64,000 bases of DNA from an uncultured Psychrosphaera sp. (GTDB lineage Bacteria > Pseudomonadota > Gammaproteobacteria > Enterobacterales > Alteromonadaceae): NCBI RefSeq assembly GCF_947500655.1, contig NZ_CANMSK010000003.1, positions 186,001 to 250,000 of the forward strand, written 5' to 3'. Numbering within the stretch: position 1 is the stretch's first letter; every line of letters begins with the position of its first letter. Shown here piece by piece: positions 53,985 to 62,321 of the stretch. The translations under genes were made by a program, and so were the position numbers. The notes below the pieces were generated by a model that saw only the letters and a list, made by a program, of their open reading frames with translations, searched no databases and was not told where the DNA came from.

Positions 53985-54115
53985 TATATAATTTTATCTA
54001 TGATTGAAATTAATTATATATATTAGACTCTATTCAAAACTAATTCTAGGATGGAGTTATACCAATTCCGTATATGAATTAGACAATTCATTAATAATTA
54101 TTTGAGAGCTAGATT

Positions 54116-56683
54116 ATGTTAGAAACAATCTCACAAAATATCCGTTCGCTCGGCTCTGTACTTGGTAAAACCATTGCCAACGACAAAGATCAGCGTTGGT
54201 TAGACAATATTGAGCGAGTAAGACTGTTAGCCAAAGATGGTGTGGCTAATGAAGCTTACGCAATTGATGAACTTAAAACCTTATTTCAATCTTGTGATGA
54301 ACAAGATCTATTAATTTATTCTCGTGCTTTTAGCCAATTTTTGAACTTAGCTAATATTGCAGAGCAACAGCATACAACTAGCGAACAAGGCTTAGCAGAG
54401 CTTGATTTACCGCACCCGTTAGAGTCTTTGCAAGAACAACTCATGTTAGATAAATGTCAACCAGATGAATTTTTGGCGGCTATAAAAAAATTGCATATTG
54501 AATTGGTATTAACGGCGCATCCTACCGAAGTAAATCGTCGTACGTTTATTCATAAATACCATGAAATTGCCGAGCAACTGGAAGTAACTGGCCCTGAATT
54601 AAATGGTCGTATTGAAGAATTAATTGAGCAAGCTTGGAATACCAATGAAATCCGCCCTCAACGCCCTACTCCATTAGATGAATCACGTTGGGGTTTGAAT
54701 GCAATCCGTGACAGCTTATGGTTTGCAGTTCCTACTTTTGTAAGAGAATTGGACGAGCTATGTCAGCAAGTATCTGGACAACCATTACCACTTGATGCCA
54801 CTCCAATCACCATGGCAAGTTGGATGGCTGGAGACCGAGATGGCAATCCATTTGTCACGGCAGAGTTAAGTAAAAAAGCGATTTTAAACGCTAGATTACT
54901 AGCAGCTGAATTGTATCTATTAGACTTCCAAAACTTATATTTAGAATTATCTATGCATAAAGCCAGTGACGCTTTAATTAAAGCTGATACTGATAACATT
55001 GGTCCGTATAGAAACTTAATAAAACAAACTATTGGCAAGCTAGAGCGCAGCATAGCTTTACTTAAAGGTGGTGAGACCAAAGATGTTATTGCAAGCCCAG
55101 AAGAATTATTACAACCACTGACCGCTTGTTATGAAAGTTTATTAGACGTTGGTTTATCTCGTGCTGCAAATTCACTTTTACTGGATGTGATCCGTAAAGT
55201 ACATTGCTTTGGTATTTCATTGGTAAAGCTTGATGTACGCCAGCACAGTGAATTTCATGATCAAACCATTGCTGACATTGTCGAAAGTCTTGGTTTAGGT
55301 GATTACTTATCTTGGAGTGAAGAAAAACGTTGTGAGTTTTTACAACAGGAGATCAGCAACCCAAGACCATTATTACCGAATAAAAAGTGGAGCGCTCAAA
55401 CACAAGAAATACTTGATACTTTTAAGTTTATCGCCGAACAACCAAAAGAAGTATTAGGTATCTACATTATTTCAATGGCAAGCCAACAAAGTGATGTGCT
55501 TACTGTTAACTTGTTAATGAAAGCCACTGGTTTAACTTGGGATATGCCAATAGCACCTTTGTTTGAAACATTAGACGACTTAAACAACGCATCAAAAGTA
55601 ATGGACTTGTTGTTAAATAATGCCGAATACACCAAACGTACTCATGGCGCACAACATGTGATGATAGGTTACAGCGACTCGGCAAAAGACGCTGGCGTAT
55701 TAGCAGCAGCTTGGGGACAGTATCAAGCACAAGAATCTTTGGTTGCAGTGGCTAAACGTAATAAGATCACACTGAAATTATTCCATGGTCGTGGTGGTAC
55801 AATTGGCCGCGGCGGCGGTCCTGCACATGCGGCAATTGCATCACAACCTCCAGGAACACTTGAAGGTGGATTACGAGTAACAGAGCAAGGTGAAACTATA
55901 CGTTTTAAGTTTGGTTTGCCTAACTTAGCAGTACGCAGTCTACATTTATACGCCAGTGCCATTTTAGCTAATTTAGTTAAACCGCAACCGGCACCAAAAG
56001 CTGCGTGGCGGAAAATAATGGATGAAATGTCTGAACGTAGCTGCGCGGTTTATCGTGATTATGTTTGTGAGCAAGAAGACTTTGTTAAGTACTTCCGACA
56101 AGCAACGCCAGAACAAGAGCTTTCTTCTTTGCCATTAGGTTCGCGTCCAAGTAAACGTAAATCAGACGGTGGCATTGAATCACTGCGTGCTATTCCATGG
56201 ATATTTTCTTGGAGCCAAAACCGTTTAGTGGTGCCTAGTTGGTTAGGATCAGGACAAGCTATTTCTGAGTATAACCAAACTCAAGGTGATGTAATTAAAG
56301 ACATGTTAGATAACTGGGCGTATTTTAGAGCGCGTATATCACTGACAGAAATGGTGTATTTAAAATCCGATACAAACATTTCAAAAATGTACGATGAAAG
56401 CTTAGTTGAGCCAGGGTTACAGCCTATGGGCGATGCATTACGAGCACAGCTAACTAAAGATAAGAGCTTTATTTTACAGTTGCTTGGGCAAACGGAAACG
56501 TTAGAAAGTGATCAATGGAATCTAACTTCGTTTAACTTACGCAGACCGTATTTATTACCGCTGCATTTAATGCAAATAGAAGCGTTAAAACGTTTGCGTA
56601 AACAACCAGAGCATCCTGTATGTGAGCAGTTACTTATGGTAACCATGACAGGTATTGCAACAGGTATGCGTAATACGGGTTAG
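54116..56683 (+). CDS. ppc: Phosphoenolpyruvate carboxylase
   Basis: Fixes bicarbonate onto PEP to give oxaloacetate and refill the TCA cycle. The 855-aa product is close to the E. coli enzyme (883 aa). Key sites are visible: catalytic His135 in 'VLTAHPTEVNRRT', the loop 'FHGRGGTIGRGGGPAHAAI' (residues 556-574), 'RSLHLYASAILANL' and 'LRAIPWIFSWSQNRLVVPSW' of the PEP/bicarbonate site. The invariant C-terminus 'GIATGMRNTG' ends the protein and is needed for activity. Divergent from a CbbR-like regulator and followed by a strong terminator. Confidence 0.97.
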   Translation: MLETISQNIRSLGSVLGKTIANDKDQRWLDNIERVRLLAKDGVANEAYAIDELKTLFQSCDEQDLLIYSRAFSQFLNLANIAEQQHTTSEQGLAELDLPHPLESLQEQLMLDKCQPDEFLAAIKKLHIELVLTAHPTEVNRRTFIHKYHEIAEQLEVTGPELNGRIEELIEQAWNTNEIRPQRPTPLDESRWGLNAIRDSLWFAVPTFVRELDELCQQVSGQPLPLDATPITMASWMAGDRDGNPFVTAELSKKAILNARLLAAELYLLDFQNLYLELSMHKASDALIKADTDNIGPYRNLIKQTIGKLERSIALLKGGETKDVIASPEELLQPLTACYESLLDVGLSRAANSLLLDVIRKVHCFGISLVKLDVRQHSEFHDQTIADIVESLGLGDYLSWSEEKRCEFLQQEISNPRPLLPNKKWSAQTQEILDTFKFIAEQPKEVLGIYIISMASQQSDVLTVNLLMKATGLTWDMPIAPLFETLDDLNNASKVMDLLLNNAEYTKRTHGAQHVMIGYSDSAKDAGVLAAAWGQYQAQESLVAVAKRNKITLKLFHGRGGTIGRGGGPAHAAIASQPPGTLEGGLRVTEQGETIRFKFGLPNLAVRSLHLYASAILANLVKPQPAPKAAWRKIMDEMSERSCAVYRDYVCEQEDFVKYFRQATPEQELSSLPLGSRPSKRKSDGGIESLRAIPWIFSWSQNRLVVPSWLGSGQAISEYNQTQGDVIKDMLDNWAYFRARISLTEMVYLKSDTNISKMYDESLVEPGLQPMGDALRAQLTKDKSFILQLLGQTETLESDQWNLTSFNLRRPYLLPLHLMQIEALKRLRKQPEHPVCEQLLMVTMTGIATGMRNTG

Positions 56684-56722
56684 TTTACGAGTTTAAGCAA
56701 ACACAAAAACAAATCAAAACGT

Positions 56723-56753
56723 AAAAAGCTAAGAGATAACTCTTAGCTTTTTT
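56723..56753 (+). terminator. Rho-independent terminator of ppc
   Basis: 13-bp stem AAAAAGCTAAGAG / CTCTTAGCTTTTT with an ATAA loop. Confidence 0.9.
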
Positions 56754-56818
56754 ACATGCCTATTTCAATGCAAGGCAAAATGCGTTTTATTCAAAATAAA
56801 TTAATCTAGTTTATTAAT

Positions 56819-57289
56819 TTAGCCTGGCAATAACTCTTTAACTAATTCCCAACTAGTCACAAAGGTTTCCCCTTCCCACGTTTCAATGGTTAGCCAAACT
56901 TTATGCTCAGGCTTTAACGTCTCAGGCGCAATTCCATGTACTTCTTGTCCATGCTGACTACCATGTAAAATACCTTCATCATGCTTTTCCAGTTCAGCTA
57001 ATGGCAATGCTTGCTCACCAATATTAAGATAAGCTTGTCGAATATCGGCAACCTTACCTTTGCTAAATATTAAGAAGAAATCTTTGGTGTAGTGACCACC
57101 ATGTAAATATGGTTGTTTTAAATTATACGGCATAGGGGCTATTTCAAATGAGCCAATAGTTTGTTTCTGCCAAACATCAGGAAAAACAGGATTTAACGAC
57201 TGATAAAGAAAAATAAAAGGCAGGATTAAAACCAGCCCATTAATTTTATATTTGTTGCGAGCAAAAAAACTATTTTTAAATTGAGCCAT
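56819..57289 (-). CDS. Hypothetical membrane-anchored protein of the PepSY iron-uptake operon
   Basis: A 156-aa product with one hydrophobic segment near the N-terminus (about 14-32, 'INGLVLILPFIFLYQSLNPV') and a periplasmic-type domain of about 120 residues. That domain is rich in His ('LHGGHYTKDFFLIF', 'GILHGSQHGQEVHGI'), which could suit metal binding. Its ATG overlaps the PepSY gene stop (TAATG), so translation is coupled. No named family recognised by eye, though genes of this kind commonly follow PepSY-TM genes beside siderophore receptors in marine gammaproteobacteria. Confidence 0.75.
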   Translation of the reverse strand: MAQFKNSFFARNKYKINGLVLILPFIFLYQSLNPVFPDVWQKQTIGSFEIAPMPYNLKQPYLHGGHYTKDFFLIFSKGKVADIRQAYLNIGEQALPLAELEKHDEGILHGSQHGQEVHGIAPETLKPEHKVWLTIETWEGETFVTSWELVKELLPG

Positions 57290-58455
57290 TAGCTTAATTC
57301 CTGTTTGTTATCTAGCGTTTCATCATCACTACTTCTAGCGGCTCTGATTGTTCTACCGCCCCACATCATAAAACCAGTTATAGACATACTGGTTAATAAC
57401 ACGCCGAATAAAAACCAAATTATTTTGGTCCAAATACCGCCAATCGTTCCGTAATGAAGTGGATTAGCAATATGCGATAAGGTTTGTAATGTGCTCATTT
57501 GATCTGGTTCACGCACGCTTTCTATATTGCCAGTCCAAGGGTTAACAGTAACGCCATAAGCGTATTGATCATAAAAGATAAAGTCACCTTCACCATACAG
57601 TTTATAGGTATCACGGTAATGCTCAGCCGGTAAAATATAAGTACTTTTGAAATCTGGGAACTTTTGTTTGGTGATCGCCAATGCATCAAGTAGTGATATT
57701 GGAGCTGTTGGTAACTCAAGTTTTGTATCCAATGATCTGGCTGGTAATTCTGCCATTGCAACTAATGGAGGATGCTCTTCAATCGTATAATCTGCATGCC
57801 ATAAAACAGCCTGAACCAAATACCATAAGCCAGTAAAACTCATAACAATTAAAAACCAAATAGACCAAACACCTGCAAGTCTGTGCATGTCGGCTAATAC
57901 AGTTTTTTTGCCTTGCTTAAAACGAATTTTAGGCTGAGTAAACGCTCGCCAGAATTTCTTATAAATTAACAAACCGGTTACTAACGCACCTAACATGACA
58001 AAAGCCATTAGGTTCACCAAGTAATACCCAATGCTGTAATTACTTTCCCATGGAAATAACAACCAACCATGCAAAGAACGCATAAAGTTAATAAAGGTCA
58101 TGCCTTGGTTTATTTGTTGTATCTCACCTGTGTATTGATTCACATAAGCAATGGCATAAGGCTTATCACTGTCAGTAAAAATAACCGCATTAACTAAGTA
58201 ATCTTCATAACTCATTGCCGTACTAACTTTAGCTGTCGGATAAGCCTTTTCTACAATAGAGATAAGCTCCGGCATGGTTTTTTCTGGAAGGTTATCTGGA
58301 TTTAACGCGCGAGCAGCTGGATTTGTTAACCAAGTTAATTCATGGCTTATTACCGCTATTGTGCCAGTTAAGCAAACAACACAAAAAATTAACCACACAG
58401 GTAGTGAAAACCAACCATGTAGTTGAAACCAAAAACGATTACTTACCTTCGCCAT
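57289..58455 (-). CDS. PepSY-associated TM helix protein, putative iron-uptake reductase
   Basis: Inner-membrane protein of 388 aa with four TM segments: about 12-38 ('LPVWLIFCVVCLTGTIAVIS'), 140-165, 190-215 and 350-372. PepSY-type soluble regions lie between them ('EKAYPTAKVSTAMSYEDYLV', 'AYVNQYTGEIQQI'). Conserved histidines near the helices ('ISHELTW', 'RSLHGWLL', 'DMHRLAGVWS') are typical of PepSY_TM proteins, thought to be haem-binding ferric-siderophore reductases. First gene of a two-gene operon, divergent from a TonB-dependent siderophore receptor with Fur-box-like sites between. Confidence 0.9.
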   Translation of the reverse strand: MAKVSNRFWFQLHGWFSLPVWLIFCVVCLTGTIAVISHELTWLTNPAARALNPDNLPEKTMPELISIVEKAYPTAKVSTAMSYEDYLVNAVIFTDSDKPYAIAYVNQYTGEIQQINQGMTFINFMRSLHGWLLFPWESNYSIGYYLVNLMAFVMLGALVTGLLIYKKFWRAFTQPKIRFKQGKKTVLADMHRLAGVWSIWFLIVMSFTGLWYLVQAVLWHADYTIEEHPPLVAMAELPARSLDTKLELPTAPISLLDALAITKQKFPDFKSTYILPAEHYRDTYKLYGEGDFIFYDQYAYGVTVNPWTGNIESVREPDQMSTLQTLSHIANPLHYGTIGGIWTKIIWFLFGVLLTSMSITGFMMWGGRTIRAARSSDDETLDNKQELS

Positions 58456-58537
58456 GAATTACCCAATCTATATAAATTAAAAATGCCTAGCTAGCAATCA
58501 TATCTCGCCATATAGCACCTCATCAAGATAATTCTAA

Positions 58538-58556
58538 ATAAAAATCATTCCCATTA
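58538..58556. promoter_or_regulatory. Fur-box-like site 1
   Basis: AATAAAAATCATTCCCATT agrees with the 19-bp Fur consensus AATGATAATNATTATCATT at 14 of 18 defined positions. It lies 82 bp upstream of the PepSY gene and 126 bp upstream of the receptor start. Confidence 0.55.
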
Positions 58557-58571
58557 ACTATACCACCTAGT

Positions 58572-58590
58572 AATGGGAATAATTCTCATT
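58572..58590. promoter_or_regulatory. Fur-box-like site 2
   Basis: On the minus strand AATGAGAATTATTCCCATT agrees with the Fur consensus at 15 of 18 defined positions. It sits between the divergent PepSY and siderophore-receptor genes, where iron repression is expected. Confidence 0.7.
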
Positions 58591-58682
58591 TACATTTGTT
58601 TTATTTTTAAATATACTCCTGAAAAATTTCTATTATGACTCAAATCTTCAAGATAACGATCTTGATAAAGGTAAACGTAAAC

Positions 58683-60791
58683 ATGAAAAACAATCATAAC
58701 TTTGCACTTACAGCCCTCGTTTTAGCTATGGGGTTCCATTCACAAACTCAAGCTGCAGAGCAAGAACAACAAGCAAAAGCGACAGACAATGAAGTTGAAC
58801 AAATTCTCATTGTTGGCAAACGTACTGACCGAGACAGTAAAGGTGCAACTGGCTTAACAATGGAGATCAGCGAAACTCCACAATCTATTAGTATGGTGAC
58901 ATCTGAGTTACTTGAAAATTACGCAGCTAACAGTATTAACGACGCACTAAAACTTGCTACAGGTATTACTGTCGTTCAAGGTGAAACAAACCGTACTAGT
59001 TATACTTCACGCGGCTTTGATATTAAAAGTACGCAAATTGATGGCGTTGGTATGCCAAACAGCTGGGGCCTTGTAACGGGTGCTATGGAAAGTTATGGAT
59101 ATGAAGAGATTGAAGTTATTCGTGGTGCTAATGGCCAGCTAACAGGTGTAGGTAACTCTTCAGGTACCATAAACTACGTACGTAAACGTCCAACTAACAA
59201 AAACGAAGGTGAAGTTGGTATAACTCTTGGCTCTTACAATGAGAAACGCTTACAAGCTGATTACTCTATGTTGCTTACAGACAGCGGTAGTTGGGCAGCA
59301 CGAGTTGTAGCAGTAGTCGAAGATTCAGAGTCATACCTTGATATATTAGAAGATGATCGCACTTATATCTCCGCAGTTATTGATGGTCAAATAACTGATA
59401 ACTCAACATTAACTTTTGGTGCTTCACATCAAGATGCAAATACCGATGGTAATATGTGGGGTGGGTTAGTTCTTAATTATGCTGACGGTACGCAAGCTGA
59501 ATGGGATGTTAGCACAAACCCTGCTCAAGATTGGACCTCTTGGGATACTACAAACACGCAAACGTTTATTGAATATGTTTATGCATTTGATAATGATTGG
59601 GAAATCAAAACAACATACAACTTCCGTGATTCAGCAAATCAAGGGAAATTACTTTATGTTTATGATGCATATGGAGTATTCGATAGTGAAACTAATCTAG
59701 GACTAGTTAGCTGGCCGGGTCGATACGACGGTGAATTCACAGCTCATTTATTTGATTTAACTGCCAGTGGCGAATTTGACCTTTTAGGTAAAACTCATGA
59801 ATTGACAATGGGTGTTAGCAACGCTAGTAGTGAAAGTCTTTCATTTACTAACGGTTACGATTATGCAACGACGCCAGCTTATGGTTTCACTCCTGCATTT
59901 CCATATGCCTCAAACGTAATACCTGAACCTGTATGGGGTGAAAGAACTAAATATGCAGATATAGACGTTACTCTTACACGTGGCTTTGCCTCTACTAAGT
60001 TAAATATTACTGACGAGTTGTTTTTGGTTGCTGGTTTTAACGCAATTAACTATAAACGAAATGGTACAAGTTCAGGCGTTGAAATAGATAACGATGAAAG
60101 CGAAATAAGCCCTTATATCGCAGCAACCTACGCGATTACTGATGACATTAATGTTTATGCTGGTTATTCAGATATATATCAACCACAAGAACAATATAAC
60201 TACGATGGTGAGTTTTTAGATCCAAGTAAAGGCGTAAACTATGAACTTGGTGTTAAAACCCAGTGGTTTGACGATAGCTTACTTGCCACTTTTGCTATCT
60301 TTTCAGCAGAGCAACAAAACATAGCGGCTTATGCAGGATTAAATGCAGATCTACAGTATTATTATAAAGGTACTAATGTCGACTCAAGCGGCTTTGAAAT
60401 GGAAGTTAGTGGTAACATTACTGACAACCTAAACGTATTGTTCGCTTATACATTATTAGACATAGAAGATGCAGCTGGGGAAAGTACTAACCCATGGGTT
60501 GCCACTGATGTTATTAACTTTTCGTTAGGTTATACATTACCAAGCTTACCAGAAGTTAATGTTGGCTTTGGTGGTAAATGGCAATCAGAAACTGAAAATG
60601 CAATTAATGGGGTAACACAAGATGCGTATATGCTAGTAAACGCATTTGCTCGTTGGGAGTTATCTGAACAGCTTACTTTACAAGCTAATATAGACAATGT
60701 GACTGATGAAAAATACATAACATCATTAGAAAATGTTGGTTTCTATGGCGCTCCAGTAAACGGTAGTGTTAGCGTATCTTATAGCTTTTAA
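58683..60791 (+). CDS. TonB-dependent siderophore receptor
   Basis: Outer-membrane ferric-siderophore transporter, 702 aa from the ATG at 58683. That start gives a clean signal peptide (MKNNHNFALTALVLAMGFHS..TQA) with AAAGG upstream; the open frame from 58635 adds 16 residues. Features: TonB-box region ('EVEQILIVGKR'), plug 'GLTMEISETPQSISMVTSEL', 'YTSRGFDIKSTQIDGVGMP', 'IEVIRGANGQLTGVGNSSGT' (the 'RGANGL' siderophore class mark), then the barrel ending 'APVNGSVSVSYSF'. The FpvA/FhuE-like family is the best fit, with ligand unknown. Two Fur-box-like sites lie upstream, and the PepSY operon diverges from it. Confidence 0.94.
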   Translation: MKNNHNFALTALVLAMGFHSQTQAAEQEQQAKATDNEVEQILIVGKRTDRDSKGATGLTMEISETPQSISMVTSELLENYAANSINDALKLATGITVVQGETNRTSYTSRGFDIKSTQIDGVGMPNSWGLVTGAMESYGYEEIEVIRGANGQLTGVGNSSGTINYVRKRPTNKNEGEVGITLGSYNEKRLQADYSMLLTDSGSWAARVVAVVEDSESYLDILEDDRTYISAVIDGQITDNSTLTFGASHQDANTDGNMWGGLVLNYADGTQAEWDVSTNPAQDWTSWDTTNTQTFIEYVYAFDNDWEIKTTYNFRDSANQGKLLYVYDAYGVFDSETNLGLVSWPGRYDGEFTAHLFDLTASGEFDLLGKTHELTMGVSNASSESLSFTNGYDYATTPAYGFTPAFPYASNVIPEPVWGERTKYADIDVTLTRGFASTKLNITDELFLVAGFNAINYKRNGTSSGVEIDNDESEISPYIAATYAITDDINVYAGYSDIYQPQEQYNYDGEFLDPSKGVNYELGVKTQWFDDSLLATFAIFSAEQQNIAAYAGLNADLQYYYKGTNVDSSGFEMEVSGNITDNLNVLFAYTLLDIEDAAGESTNPWVATDVINFSLGYTLPSLPEVNVGFGGKWQSETENAINGVTQDAYMLVNAFARWELSEQLTLQANIDNVTDEKYITSLENVGFYGAPVNGSVSVSYSF

Positions 60792-60813
60792 TTTTGAGTT
60801 GTAAATAGTAAAC

Positions 60814-60856
60814 AAAAACACGCTAAACCTTATTACTAAAGTTTAGCGTGTTTTTT
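60814..60856. terminator. Bidirectional terminator after receptor gene
   Basis: 15-bp stem AAAAACACGCTAAAC / GTTTAGCGTGTTTTT around a 12-nt loop, between convergent genes. Confidence 0.92.
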
Positions 60857-60927
60857 AGTTGCATTGGTTAAAAAGTCGTCCTTCATAAAACTTTACTGAT
60901 TAATAGTTTCCCTACTAATAACAAACA

Positions 60928-61884
60928 TCATCCTTGTTTGTGTAGCATATTTCCTTTTAACAACACTTCCGCTTTTGCTCCTAAATACACATAAATACCT
61001 AAGCCAATTAATAAACCGGCTGATGCTGCCATCATAGCTACCGCATTCACCAAATACTGAGGTGAGCCTAATACAGACTTAAACATTAATAACAGCGCTT
61101 CTATCGAGATAGCGATTAAAATTGTTGCCATAAAACGGGTGATGGTTCTGCGCGTAGAACTGTGTCTAAATATGTCTTTTTGCATTAAAACTTCTTCTTC
61201 CATGGTCGTTTTACCTAGGTCGAATATCGCTAATGCAAGAGTTAAAAATATAATAATGCCAAAGGGTTTGGATTGCAGACCTTCAATGCTGGGATCGAGT
61301 AATAAACTCACAATCTCATTGCCAGCAGAGTATAAAAGAATCCCAACAATTAAGAAAAGACCAATCACAATACAAGAATAAACACTGATAAAAAATGGCT
61401 GAAAACGCTTACGCTTATTATCACCCATTAAAAATTCAATCGCATGAGCAAGATCAATATCAAGCACTAATATTCCCACAATATCACCTGTTGCATCCAC
61501 ATGTTTAAGAGCAACAGAAATGCATAAGTTGTGACTAGATGTTGATAAATAAGGCTCAGTGACAACAACACCATCGTTTTCACTTTCACACACTTTTACA
61601 TAATAAGGCCGGTAGGAGCGGTCAACACCTTTACCTAGTCCAAAACTTTTATGGTTTATAGACTTGTTTGAAATATTAGGGCTTAACTGCACACCTTGAT
61701 TATCTAGAGTAAACATAAGATCAACAAAAGGATAATTTTGCTTAAGCCATTTCATTGATGCTATTAGGCTATCCTCCTCAGTAAAAAATGTCTTATCAAA
61801 TGCGCCAGCAATGATAGATGACATAAGCTCATGAATTGGCTCTTTATAATCTTGATATCTTTCAATAACGCTAATGTAATTCAT
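60928..61884 (-). CDS. PDC-sensor membrane protein
   Basis: A 318-aa protein with an N-terminal PDC/Cache-like sensor region (about 1-155: 'FVDLMFTLDNQGVQLSPNIS', 'RSYRPYYVKVCESENDGVVV', 'GILVLDIDLAHAIEFL') and four TM segments (about 166-190, 208-226, 253-275, 283-308). There is no TM or signal before the sensor, and the loops beside TM1 (NKRKRF) and between TM2 and TM3 (RHSSTRRTITR) are basic. The positive-inside rule therefore puts the sensor domain in the cytosol, which is unusual. No kinase, cyclase or MCP output domain is attached. Single gene. Confidence 0.75.
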   Translation of the reverse strand: MNYISVIERYQDYKEPIHELMSSIIAGAFDKTFFTEEDSLIASMKWLKQNYPFVDLMFTLDNQGVQLSPNISNKSINHKSFGLGKGVDRSYRPYYVKVCESENDGVVVTEPYLSTSSHNLCISVALKHVDATGDIVGILVLDIDLAHAIEFLMGDNKRKRFQPFFISVYSCIVIGLFLIVGILLYSAGNEIVSLLLDPSIEGLQSKPFGIIIFLTLALAIFDLGKTTMEEEVLMQKDIFRHSSTRRTITRFMATILIAISIEALLLMFKSVLGSPQYLVNAVAMMAASAGLLIGLGIYVYLGAKAEVLLKGNMLHKQG

Positions 61885-62321
61885 AATGTTCCTTGTTATG
61901 TGGAGCTAGGAAAAATAATTAACTTTAAATATCAGTAATAACATTTACATAAGTCTATTTAATTACTTTATTTTCAACCTATTCAATAAATCATTGAGTA
62001 ATTAATTGCGTTTAAAAACTCATCCATTTTGAAGTTTATGTTTTATTTATTATCAACAACTTAGGTAGACTTTAGATATTAAACAAACAAGTAAAGTGCA
62101 ACTAATGAGTTAATAAATATCACTTTAATTAAATAAAATAATACTACCCGCTGAATGAGCCTGATAAATACAATTTCTTACACTTAATTTGTCTTGTTAA
62201 CTATAGATTTCACCTCAGAATAATAATTTTCAATCCAACTATCCTGTTTAGTCGTGTTACATTAAACGTGTAAAAGCTTCAGATATAAACTATGAAAGCT
62301 TAACTATAAAAGGGAACATAA
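61885..62321. other. 437-bp AT-rich intergenic region
   Basis: Divergent spacer between the PDC-sensor gene and the DUF885 peptidase gene. Very AT-rich, with no ORF, strong hairpin or recognised regulatory site. It must hold both promoters. Confidence 0.5.
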
